Under the pieces are notes generated by a model. That model worked only from the letters and a program-made list of their open reading frames with translations, was not told the DNA's origin and did not search any database. A program made the position numbers and the translations under genes. Positions 48,689 to 57,099 of a stretch of 64,000 nt of DNA are shown in pieces; within the stretch, counting starts at the first letter, position 1, and each line of letters opens with the position of its first letter. Source of the stretch: Bordetella genomosp. 13 (lineage in GTDB: Bacteria > Pseudomonadota > Gammaproteobacteria > Burkholderiales > Burkholderiaceae_B); NCBI RefSeq assembly GCF_007679965.1, contig NZ_VEHL01000007.1, positions 305,578 through 369,577 on the forward strand, given 5' to 3'.

Positions 48689-49036
48689 GTCGTGCAATTC
48701 CCGCTCGGCCGGTACCCGGCCCCTGATGTTCGAACGTGCCCCTGGGCAGGGGCTAGCTGCCAAAGACGTGCCTCCGGCACGCGCTCGCCACGTGCTGGTG
48801 GCAAGGCCATGACTACCCGGCTACGTGCATTATCGGCGCTTGCACGAAATTCTTTAGGGCGGGTCTTGACAAATTCGATGAAAGCGCGAACTAACGCAAA
48901 CGTTGGCAAGACACTGTCATATTCCTGTTGTTGCACCGCAACATACAATGCGGTGTAATGGAGGGCAGACCGGCCGCTCGCCATGAGCGGCACCGGCTCG
49001 ACAGCGGGCCGGAACACCCCGTTCCAGGAGATCGCC
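48689..49036. other. Divergent control region of the hybrid kinase and DUF3141 genes
   Basis: A 348-bp gene-free region. It holds a TTGACA at 48866-48871 with a poor AACTAA 17 bp on, a TACAAT at 48944-48949 and the palindrome described separately at 48930-48942. Its right half is more AT-rich than the surroundings, as expected for a promoter. Confidence 0.5.
48930..48942. promoter_or_regulatory. GTTGC-ACC-GCAAC palindrome, PhaR-like operator
   Basis: A perfect 5-bp inverted repeat GTTGC/GCAAC around ACC, extended as TTGTTGC...GCAACA and embedded in a longer imperfect palindrome with TGCGGTGTAA (48949-48958). It overlaps the likely -10 (TACAAT) of the DUF3141 gene. From memory, sites of this type are bound by PhaR, the repressor that couples polyhydroxybutyrate to phasin genes in Burkholderiales. 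That assignment is inference. Confidence 0.45.
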
Positions 49037-51625
49037 ATGGCAGCATCCGCCGCCGATCAATCCAGCAAGCCGTTCCCCAATCTGCCCAGCAACCCATGGA
49101 CCGCCGCGTACGAGTACTCGGTGGACGCCTGGCAACGCGGCGTGCTGTACGCCGACGTGATGCGCCAGCGCGGCAACCAGTACCACCGGCACATCGCCAA
49201 GCGCGCGCCCAACGTGCTGAGCATGAAATCCGAACTGATCATGGACGGCCGCGAGCTCGAGCGTCCCGTCAACTACGGCCTGTTGCGCATCCTGCCGCCC
49301 GAGGGCACCGCGGTCGATCCGCGCAAGCGTCCCTTCCTGGTGGTCGACCCGCGCGCCGGCCACGGCCCCGGCATCGGCGGCTTCAAGCCCGAAAGCGAGA
49401 TCGGCGTGGCGGTGCGGGCCGGCCATCCCTGTTACTTCGCCAGCTTCCTGCCGCACCCCATGCCCACGCAGACGGTCGAGGACGTGATGCGCGCCGAGGC
49501 GCGCTTCATGGAAGAGATCATCGCCCGCCATCCCGAGGCCGAGGGCAAGCCGGTGGCGGTGGGCAACTGTCAGGCCGGCTGGCAGATCATGATGACCGCG
49601 GCCATGCGGCCCGAGCTGTTCGGCCCCATCGTCATCGCCGGCGCGCCGCTGTCGTACTGGTCGGGCTGGCGCGGCATGAATCCCATGCGCTACGCGGGGG
49701 GCCTGCTGGGCGGCAGCTGGCTCACCGCCATGACCAGCGACCTGGGCGCGGGCAAGTTCGACGGAGCCTGGCTGGTGCAGAATTTCGAGAGCCTGAACCC
49801 GTCCAACACCTTGTGGACCAAGCAGTACAACCTGTACGAGAAGGTCGACACCGAGGCCGGACGTTACCTGGGCTTCGAGAAATGGTGGGGCGGCCACGTC
49901 TACCTGAACGGCCCCGAGATCCAGTACATCGTCGACAACCTGTTCGTGGGCAACCGCCTGGCCACCGCCGGCCTGGTCACCTCCGACGGCATCCGCATCG
50001 ACCTGCGCAACATCCGCTCGCCCATCATCGTGTTCTGCTCGCGCGGCGACAACATCACGCCGCCGCCGCAGGCGCTGGGCTGGATCCCCGAGCTGTACCA
50101 GAACGACCAGGAAGTGCGCGCGCACGGCCAGACCATCGTCTATGCCGTGCATGAAAGCATCGGCCACCTGGGCATCTTCGTGTCGGGCAGCGTGGCCCGC
50201 AAGGAGCACCAGGAGTTCACCAGCAACATCGACATGATCGACGTGCTGCCACCGGGCATCTACCAGGCCGAGATCGCCGACAAGACGCCCGAGACCGTCA
50301 ACGCCGACCTGGTCCAGGGCGACTACGTGCTGTCGTTCGAGGGCCGCCGCATGGACGACGTGCGCGCCATCGTGCAGCAGCGCCCGGACGACGACCGCCG
50401 CTTCGCCGCGGTGGCTCGCATCTCGGACATCAACCTGGGCCTGTACCGCACCTTCGTGCAGCCGTGGCTGCGCGCCGCGGTCACGCCGCAATCGGCCGAA
50501 TGGATGCAGCGCATGCATCCGCTGCGACTGCCATACGAGATGATCTCCGACCGCAATCCCTGGGTCGCGCCGGTGGCGCAGGTGGCCGAGCAGGTGCGCG
50601 CGCACCGCCAGCCGGTGTCGGACGACAACCCCTTCCTGCTGGCCCAGCAGATGGTGTCCAAGGCCATCGAGACCGGCCTGAACATGTACCAGGAATTGCG
50701 CGACTGGAGCCAGGAAGCGCTGTTCATGAACATCTATGGCTCGCCGCTGGTGCAGGACTGGGCCGGCCTGGGCGCCAAGGACAAGGCCGAGGCGCCGCGC
50801 CGGCATCCGGGCATCTCGCCCGAGCACCGCAGCTTCATGGACGACCGCACGGCCGAACTGCGTTCGCTGATCGCGGTGGGCGGCCTGCGCGAAGCGGCCA
50901 TCCGCATGCTGCTGTACGTGGCCAGCGCCGAGGGCAGCGTCGACGAGCGCAGCTTCGCGGGTGTGCGCCGCATGCGCGCCAGGAAGGATCACCTGCTGTC
51001 GCTGCAGCAGTTCAAGGACGTGGTGCGCGACCAGGCGCTGGTGATGCGCCTGGATACCGAGGCCGCGCTGCGTGCCATGCCGACGCTGCTGGAACGCTCC
51101 AGCGCCGACGAGATCCTCAACGCGCTGGCCGACATGAAGGAAGTGCTCGAGGCCGCGCAGCCGCTGAACGAGCGCGCGCAGGCCAGCCTGCGCGAGATGG
51201 AGACGCTGTTCGAGGAAGCGGCCCGCCGCGCCGGCGGCAAGGGCAAGCGCGGCGGCGCGGCGGCGCTGGCTCCGCAGGCCGACGTGCCGGCCACCGAGGC
51301 GGCCGAGCAGTTGCCGGCCAAGACGGCGCCCGCGGCCGAATCCAAGGCCGTGGCGCGCGCCTCGGCCACGCTGCCGTTGGAAGGCATGGACGACGCCGAC
51401 GCGGCGGCGCCGCGCAAACGGGCCGCAGCCCCGCGCAAGGCCGCGGCGAAGCGGGAGTCGGCCGGGCCGCGCACGGCCAGGAAGGCCGCGGCCAAGACCC
51501 CTGCCGCCAAGACGGCCGCAACCAGGACTGCGGCCCCGAAGACCGCAGCGCCCAAGACCGCCGCGTCCAGATCCGCGAGCGCCACACCGGCCACCCGGCC
51601 GCCTCGCTCCCGCGCCAAGGCCTGA
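49037..51625 (+). CDS. DUF3141 family protein, PHA synthase/alpha-beta hydrolase-like, with histone-like tail
   Basis: An 862-residue protein of the DUF3141 family. Residues about 75-385 form an alpha/beta-hydrolase fold with a nucleophile elbow VGNCQAGWQ (Cys178), Asp338 (SRGDNITPP) and His377 (HESIGHLG). A Cys in the G-x-C-x-G box, instead of Ser, is the mark of polyhydroxyalkanoate synthases. Residues 390-740 contain further conserved DUF3141 sequence (helical). The last 120 residues are rich in Lys, Ala, Pro and Arg (RKAAAKTPAAKTAATRTAAPK), like histone H1 or phasin tails. The ATG follows CAGGAG. A role at the PHA granule or nucleoid is inferred and unproven. Confidence 0.85.
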   Translation: MAASAADQSSKPFPNLPSNPWTAAYEYSVDAWQRGVLYADVMRQRGNQYHRHIAKRAPNVLSMKSELIMDGRELERPVNYGLLRILPPEGTAVDPRKRPFLVVDPRAGHGPGIGGFKPESEIGVAVRAGHPCYFASFLPHPMPTQTVEDVMRAEARFMEEIIARHPEAEGKPVAVGNCQAGWQIMMTAAMRPELFGPIVIAGAPLSYWSGWRGMNPMRYAGGLLGGSWLTAMTSDLGAGKFDGAWLVQNFESLNPSNTLWTKQYNLYEKVDTEAGRYLGFEKWWGGHVYLNGPEIQYIVDNLFVGNRLATAGLVTSDGIRIDLRNIRSPIIVFCSRGDNITPPPQALGWIPELYQNDQEVRAHGQTIVYAVHESIGHLGIFVSGSVARKEHQEFTSNIDMIDVLPPGIYQAEIADKTPETVNADLVQGDYVLSFEGRRMDDVRAIVQQRPDDDRRFAAVARISDINLGLYRTFVQPWLRAAVTPQSAEWMQRMHPLRLPYEMISDRNPWVAPVAQVAEQVRAHRQPVSDDNPFLLAQQMVSKAIETGLNMYQELRDWSQEALFMNIYGSPLVQDWAGLGAKDKAEAPRRHPGISPEHRSFMDDRTAELRSLIAVGGLREAAIRMLLYVASAEGSVDERSFAGVRRMRARKDHLLSLQQFKDVVRDQALVMRLDTEAALRAMPTLLERSSADEILNALADMKEVLEAAQPLNERAQASLREMETLFEEAARRAGGKGKRGGAAALAPQADVPATEAAEQLPAKTAPAAESKAVARASATLPLEGMDDADAAAPRKRAAAPRKAAAKRESAGPRTARKAAAKTPAAKTAATRTAAPKTAAPKTAASRSASATPATRPPRSRAKA

Positions 51626-51644
51626 TTCCCCGCGGATCAAGGAC

Positions 51645-51681
51645 GAACGCCCCGCGCCGGCTGGTCTGGCGCGGGGCGTTC
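51645..51681 (+). terminator. Terminator of the DUF3141 gene
   Basis: A perfect 14-bp stem GAACGCCCCGCGCC/GGCGCGGGGCGTTC with a 9-nt loop, beginning 20 nt after the DUF3141 stop. Only a short, broken T stretch follows. Confidence 0.75.
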
Positions 51682-51725
51682 CGCTTTACGAACGGCTACA
51701 TTCCCTACAAACTCATACTCAATGC

Positions 51726-51771
51726 GGGAAAATCAACGACCAGTTCACCACTGGTGGAAAAATATTTTCCC
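51726..51771. repeat. Nested inverted repeat upstream of the DUF4148 gene
   Basis: GGGAAAA (51726-51732) pairs with TTTTCCC (51765-51771), and inside ACCAG (51739-51743) pairs with CTGGT (51751-51755). It is AT-rich compared with its surroundings and lies 120 bp before the DUF4148 start, in its probable promoter or leader. Confidence 0.5.
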
Positions 51772-51891
51772 AACCAAGGGTTTATCCTAGGTCCGGACAG
51801 GCGCAATATGTCTTCACCGCGAAACAAAACCAACGACGACGGATTCCTCCGCCGGTTTCGCTCCCTCGACCGAATACCAGGAGATGTAATC

Positions 51892-52275
51892 ATGAAGACC
51901 CTTACCGCTGCCCTGATGATGACCGCCGGCCTGATGAGCGCCAGCGCCTTTGCCGGTTCGAACATCGAACCCAACGACGTGCCCTTCCAGGGCGTCTACG
52001 GCGACCAGCACGATGCCGGCAGCCTGAGCCGCGCCCAGGTCGAAGCCGATCTGGCCCAGGCCCGCGCCAACGGCCTGGTCGCCAACGTGGAACCGAACGA
52101 CGTGCCCTTCCAGGCCGCCGCCTACGGCGCCTCGGCCCAGGCCAGCCGTGCCGACGTACAGGCGCAAGCCGCCGCGGCCCGTACCGCCGGCCTGTCGTCC
52201 AACGTCGAACCGAACGACACCCCGTTCGTCGCGCAGAACACGACCGCGCAATACGACGCCGTCGCCGCCGAATAA
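51892..52275 (+). CDS. Exported DUF4148-like repeat protein
   Basis: A 127-residue exported protein. Sec signal peptide: MKTLTAALMMTAGLMSASAFA. The mature part is built of three repeats that each carry N-(I/V)-EPND-(V/T)-PF (residues about 25, 66 and 106), separated by Ala/Gln-rich SRAQVEADLAQARANGL-type helices. This fits the DUF4148 family of small exported proteins common in Burkholderiales, whose role is unknown. GGAG lies 9 nt before the ATG. A strong terminator follows. Confidence 0.85.
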   Translation: MKTLTAALMMTAGLMSASAFAGSNIEPNDVPFQGVYGDQHDAGSLSRAQVEADLAQARANGLVANVEPNDVPFQAAAYGASAQASRADVQAQAAAARTAGLSSNVEPNDTPFVAQNTTAQYDAVAAE

Positions 52276-52365
52276 GGCCTGCCGAAGTCCGAAAGCCCGG
52301 TGCTTTCGGCGTGATACCCCCGAAGCATCCGCCGCCGCCGACGCCGTGGCGGATGCGACCTTGAG

Positions 52366-52400
52366 ATGCCTGGTCCAGCCGATGGACCAGGCATTTTTTT
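52366..52400 (+). terminator. Terminator of the DUF4148 gene
   Basis: A perfect 12-bp stem ATGCCTGGTCCA/TGGACCAGGCAT with a 5-nt loop followed by seven T. A second, weaker hairpin CCGAAAGC/GCTTTCGG (52289-52309) lies directly after the stop codon. Confidence 0.93.
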
Positions 52401-52670
52401 ATTGCATCGCCGCCAGGCGCCGCTCTCCATGCCCGCACCGGCGGCGCGCGGCCGGACAATGTCGTCCTGCGCCGGATCGACGACGAATGAAGGCGAGATG
52501 TAAGAGTTCCGGTCGTTTCGATTTTCTGTCATAGAGATTGGCCAGACTGTCCGTTTTCCGCGACCGTTCGCTGCCGCATCCGCGGCCGACGCCGCGGATG
52601 CGCACAGGATTGCCGCCGCCCCCCGGCAACCTGCCCTGCTTCTCTTCCCGTCGCGGATCCAGGCTTGCCT

Positions 52671-53804
52671 ATGGCCATTCACAGCGCCCCACACCTACCC
52701 CGCACGGTGCGTTATGCACTTGCCGCCAAAGGCGCCCTCAAGCGCACCGCCCGGCACGCCGAACGCACCGCCAAGAATTCATTGCTGCGCCTGCTTTCCC
52801 GGGGCGGCGGCACGCGGGACGAACAGGGCGTCGCGGCGCTGTGCGACATCCAGCGGATCATCGTGATCCGGCCCAATTACCGCATCGGCAATGCCGTGCT
52901 AAGCACGTCCATCATCGACCCGCTCAGGACGAAGTATCCCGGCGCGACGATCGACTTCCTGGCCACCGACAAGACGGCCGGCCTGTTCCGCAACCTGCCC
53001 GTGGGCAAGGTGGCCGCCCTGTCCCGCTCGGCCATATCGCGCCCGTGGCGCATGGTCTCGCTGCTGCGCAACCTGCGCGCCGGCCGCTATGACCTGGCGG
53101 TGCAACTGGAAGACGGCTCGCTCACCGGCCTGCTGATCTCGCGCCTGGTCGGAGCCCGCTACGTCATCGGCAAGCCGCGCGGCTCGGCGTGCTGGTACGA
53201 CGTGAACATCCGCGAAGACGTCGACCATGCCTACGACACGGCCTCGGTGTTCTCCCGCGCGTTGGGCGTGGCCTGCCTGCCGCGTCCGCAACTGGTGTTC
53301 TGCCCGCAGGAAGCCGCTGGCGCCCGCGCGAACCTCGAGACGCTGGGCCTACGCATGCGCGACGGCCGCGTCGAGCCCTACGTGGCACTGTTCGTCGGTG
53401 GCCACGGCGACAAGGTCTGTCCCGCCGAGTTCTGGACGGCGCTGTGCCGCGGCCTGGACCAGCTGCAACAGCGCTTCGTGGTGTTCGTCGGCCCGGAGGA
53501 AACCCGGCTCGTGCCCGCGCTGGAGCACGCCCTGGCCTCGCTGCCCCATGGCAGGCTCTGCCCGCCGCGCCCGCTGCGCGAGTTCGCCGCCATGCTGGCC
53601 CAGGCCGGCGCTGTCATCACCCCGGACTCGGGTCCCATGCACATCGCGGCGGCCGTGCAGGTGCCGATCATCGCCATGGCGCGCTCGCAGCGCTCCAAGG
53701 CCTTCATCCCGGCGTACGACGACACCCGCATCGTCTGGAACCTGGACGTGGCAGGCGCGGTGCAGGCGGTGCGGGAACTGATGCCGAGGCCCGCGGCGGC
53801 GTAA
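52671..53804 (+). CDS. Glycosyltransferase family 9 protein
   Basis: A 377-residue protein of the heptosyltransferase (GT9) family. It has the N-terminal GT-B half with IVIRPNYRIGNAVLSTSIIDPLR (residues about 65-87), AALSRSAISRPWRM and the C-terminal VITPDSGPMHIAAAVQVPIIAM motif that binds the ADP-sugar. A positively charged N-terminus (about 50 residues) may bind the membrane. The upstream TTG could start the protein two codons earlier; the ATG is preferred. It probably adds heptose or another sugar to the LPS core. No other core genes lie beside it. Confidence 0.9.
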   Translation: MAIHSAPHLPRTVRYALAAKGALKRTARHAERTAKNSLLRLLSRGGGTRDEQGVAALCDIQRIIVIRPNYRIGNAVLSTSIIDPLRTKYPGATIDFLATDKTAGLFRNLPVGKVAALSRSAISRPWRMVSLLRNLRAGRYDLAVQLEDGSLTGLLISRLVGARYVIGKPRGSACWYDVNIREDVDHAYDTASVFSRALGVACLPRPQLVFCPQEAAGARANLETLGLRMRDGRVEPYVALFVGGHGDKVCPAEFWTALCRGLDQLQQRFVVFVGPEETRLVPALEHALASLPHGRLCPPRPLREFAAMLAQAGAVITPDSGPMHIAAAVQVPIIAMARSQRSKAFIPAYDDTRIVWNLDVAGAVQAVRELMPRPAAA

Positions 53805-53883
53805 CGGCGCCGCCGTGGTCGCGTGGCAGGGCGCGTCGCATCCCCGCGAGCGCCACCCGCTGCCCTTCGAAGCCGGCGGGCGC

Positions 53884-55002
53884 TCAGCTGCCAGCGCCGC
53901 CCCACATCCCCAGCACCACCTGCACCAGGTCCACCTGGCGGTGGCAGCCCGTCTTGTTCAGCAGGTTGCGCAGATGGGTGCGCGCGGTCGGCACGCTGCA
54001 GCCATGCTGCAGGGCGAACTCGGTGACGCTGGTCCCGTGGGCCAGCGCGGTCGCCAGGCGCCCTTCCGTGACCGTCAATCCCAGGCATTCGGCCAGCACG
54101 TGCGGCGACACCGCGCCGCGGGCGGCCAACGCGGGGCCGGCGAAGATCACCATGGCCCGCGGACGCACGCCCGGCGCCAGGGCATGGACCGAGCGTAGCG
54201 GCAGCACGCTGATCGCCATCTTGCTCGTGCCCACGTTCACGCTGAGCACGCCGGCGGCCGGCTGGACGTCGGCGCAGGCACGCGCGACGCGCTGCCGCAG
54301 GATGTCCTGTTCGGCGGGCTCGCCCATGCGCAACCGGCCGGCTTGCACGTGGCAAGCCGTCTGCGAGGCGAACAGGCGTTCTGCCGACGGATTGCAGTAA
54401 TCGACGCGGCAATGCGCGTCGACGACGGCCAGCGCGCGCGGCAGGGTCTCCAGGGCCGCGAAACCCAGGGCCGCCCGTTGCGCCAGGGTGCGCGCCTGCG
54501 CGCGCAGCCTGGCCGCGCGCGCCATGGCCGGCGTCAGTTGCTGCAGCAGTTGGCGATGGTCATCGCCGAAGGGGACAGCGTCCTTGGCGCGCAGCAGGCC
54601 GACCTCGTCGCGATGCGCGGCGCTGCTGTCCAGCACGATGGCCACGCAATCGTGGATGCCGTTGGCGCCCAGGAAATCGGTGTACAGCGCGCTGCGCGAT
54701 CGATGCCGGGCGTCGAAATGATCGTGGTCGTACATGAACTGGCCGGGCTGGAAGCCCGCCAGGATGCCCAGTCGCTCATCGCGATGCGCGTAGTGCTGCT
54801 CGTACTCGTTCGCCTGGTCCGGGACGCCTGCGCTGACGACGTGGTCGACCACCGCCTGCGCCTCTCGGTCGATGACGATCTGGTGGAAATAGCACCCTCC
54901 CACCTGCCGCGTGGTCTCGTCCAACGCGCTGTACCATGCCTCGGGGGACAGGATGCCCTCGTAGAACAGGGAAGCCAGCCGTGCTGAGGGAGAATCACCC
55001 AT
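53884..55002 (-). CDS. LuxR-type (helix-turn-helix) transcriptional regulator
   Basis: A 372-residue regulator with a C-terminal LuxR HTH (LTVTEGRLATALAHGTSVTEFALQHGCSVPTARTHLRNLLNKT, about residues 305-350). The N-terminal 200 residues hold a PAS-like region (AVVDAHCRVDYCNPSAERLF). It lacks the phosphate-accepting receiver and the AHL domain signature, so it belongs to the large group of uncharacterised solo regulators. It is downstream of pgk on the same strand but behind a strong terminator. Confidence 0.85.
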   Translation of the reverse strand: MGDSPSARLASLFYEGILSPEAWYSALDETTRQVGGCYFHQIVIDREAQAVVDHVVSAGVPDQANEYEQHYAHRDERLGILAGFQPGQFMYDHDHFDARHRSRSALYTDFLGANGIHDCVAIVLDSSAAHRDEVGLLRAKDAVPFGDDHRQLLQQLTPAMARAARLRAQARTLAQRAALGFAALETLPRALAVVDAHCRVDYCNPSAERLFASQTACHVQAGRLRMGEPAEQDILRQRVARACADVQPAAGVLSVNVGTSKMAISVLPLRSVHALAPGVRPRAMVIFAGPALAARGAVSPHVLAECLGLTVTEGRLATALAHGTSVTEFALQHGCSVPTARTHLRNLLNKTGCHRQVDLVQVVLGMWGGAGS

Positions 55003-55105
55003 GGCGGGTCTCCGGAAAGCGCTAGGGGTGCCGCCCGGGGCCGGGCAGCGGCTGGCCGCCAGCTTGTCAGAAAATATTAAGAAACACTAGAGCAAGTTAC
55101 CAAAT

Positions 55106-55142
55106 AAGAAAACGGGCACTGCAGGGAATCCTGCAATGCCCG
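55106..55142 (-). terminator. Terminator of pgk
   Basis: On the minus strand a 13-bp stem CGGGCATTGCAGG/CCTGCAGTGCCCG (55113-55142, one mismatch) is followed by TTTTCTT. It lies 41 nt after the pgk stop. Confidence 0.92.
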
Positions 55143-55183
55143 CCGTGGCCGCGGTACGGCGGCCGCGTCATGACCCGCGGTGC

Positions 55184-56377
<1,194 letters not shown>

Positions 56378-56545
56378 AGACGATTCTCTCTAGTTATTGG
56401 AAATCTGGACGCTCTGGGCGCTTCTCTACTCGCCGAGCATTCTTGCGTAATTGCGCGCTGCGGGGGGTCTGTTGTTGTGTTCGAGTGTTTGGGTTCTTAA
56501 CTACTCGGGGGTCTTGCGGTGGACGTTTGTTTGAGTTCTTGAACC

Positions 56546-56675
56546 GTCGGCCTGTGTCCCGATGGCTCGTGCCCGCCAAGTCGTCGGGCTCGGGCGCGCC
56601 ACCAGGCGCCCTCGGCCGCTACGCGGCTTCCCCTCCTCCAATTGGCCGGCACGAGCCATCGGGACACAGGCCGAC
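56546..56675. repeat. Structured inverted-repeat element A
   Basis: A 130-bp element with perfect 28-bp terminal inverted repeats (56546-56573 and 56648-56675; the left starts GTCGGCCTGTGTCCCG), which extend to 34 bp with one mismatch. The arms flank a core (56574-56647) carrying hairpins GGGCGC/GCGCCC (56592-56611) and GCCGC-TAC-GCGGC (56615-56627) and ending CTCCTCCAATTGGCC. The core is shared, in inverted orientation, with element B at 56837-56966. No transposase or target duplication is visible. Confidence 0.88.
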
Positions 56676-56836
56676 TGCTATGACGTCATGCCAACGATCT
56701 ACAACCGATCGCCGTCCTTCAAAGTACGGCATCGAGCATGCAGCGATGGCACTACATGGCCTCTAAGCCGTCTTTCGCCGTACCGCCGAGCACCGGCACG
56801 TGGCATGCCCTGGCCCGCCGCATGCCGCTGTCCTGA

Positions 56837-56966
56837 GTCCCCGTCCGTGCCAGTGGGCCGCACCGGCCAATTGGAGGGAGGGAAGCCCCGTAGGGGCCGA
56901 GGGCGCCTGGTGGCGCGCCCGAGCCGACCGACTTGGCCGGTGCGGCCCACTGGCGCGGACGGGGAC
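56837..56966. repeat. Structured inverted-repeat element B
   Basis: A 130-bp element with 34-bp terminal inverted repeats (56837-56870 and 56933-56966; left starts GTCCCCGTCCGTGCC) with a single mismatch. Arm sequence is unrelated to that of element A. The core is the reverse complement of the core of element A with a few substitutions; its hairpin is GCCCC-GTA-GGGGC (56885-56897), in which one base pair is swapped relative to A with pairing kept. Confidence 0.88.
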
Positions 56967-57030
56967 GCCTCAAGAACACAGAATGACCGCCCCAGCACAC
57001 GACATTCCAACAAACACACGACGAACACTC

Positions 57031-57080
57031 AAACGAAAGGGCAGACCCCTTCCGCAAAAAAGCGAAGAAAGGACCTGCCC
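57031..57080 (-). terminator. Probable terminator of gap
   Basis: On the minus strand GGGCAG (57075-57080) pairs with CTGCCC (57039-57044), with a further imperfect GGTCC/GGACC-like pairing inside, followed by TTTCGTTT. It begins 20 nt after the gap stop. Confidence 0.55.
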
Positions 57081-57099
57081 CATCGATACAAGCAAGAAC

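Larger units (their letters stand above)
56378..57099. other. Gene-free gap-pgk intergenic region holding two inverted-repeat elements
   Basis: A 722-bp stretch with no convincing gene. Short open frames here (for instance 61 codons at 56394-56579 on the minus strand) are Arg/Pro/Gln-rich and follow the repeats. Outside the two repeat elements the DNA is lower in GC than the rest (for instance GTTGTTGTGTTCGAG at the left), and the leader and promoter of pgk must lie on the left side. Confidence 0.75.

Noticed and set aside
56546..56966. CRISPR array or IS element as explanation of the paired repeats
   Set aside because: Only two copies, in opposite orientation, with no spacer pattern, no transposase and no visible target duplication.
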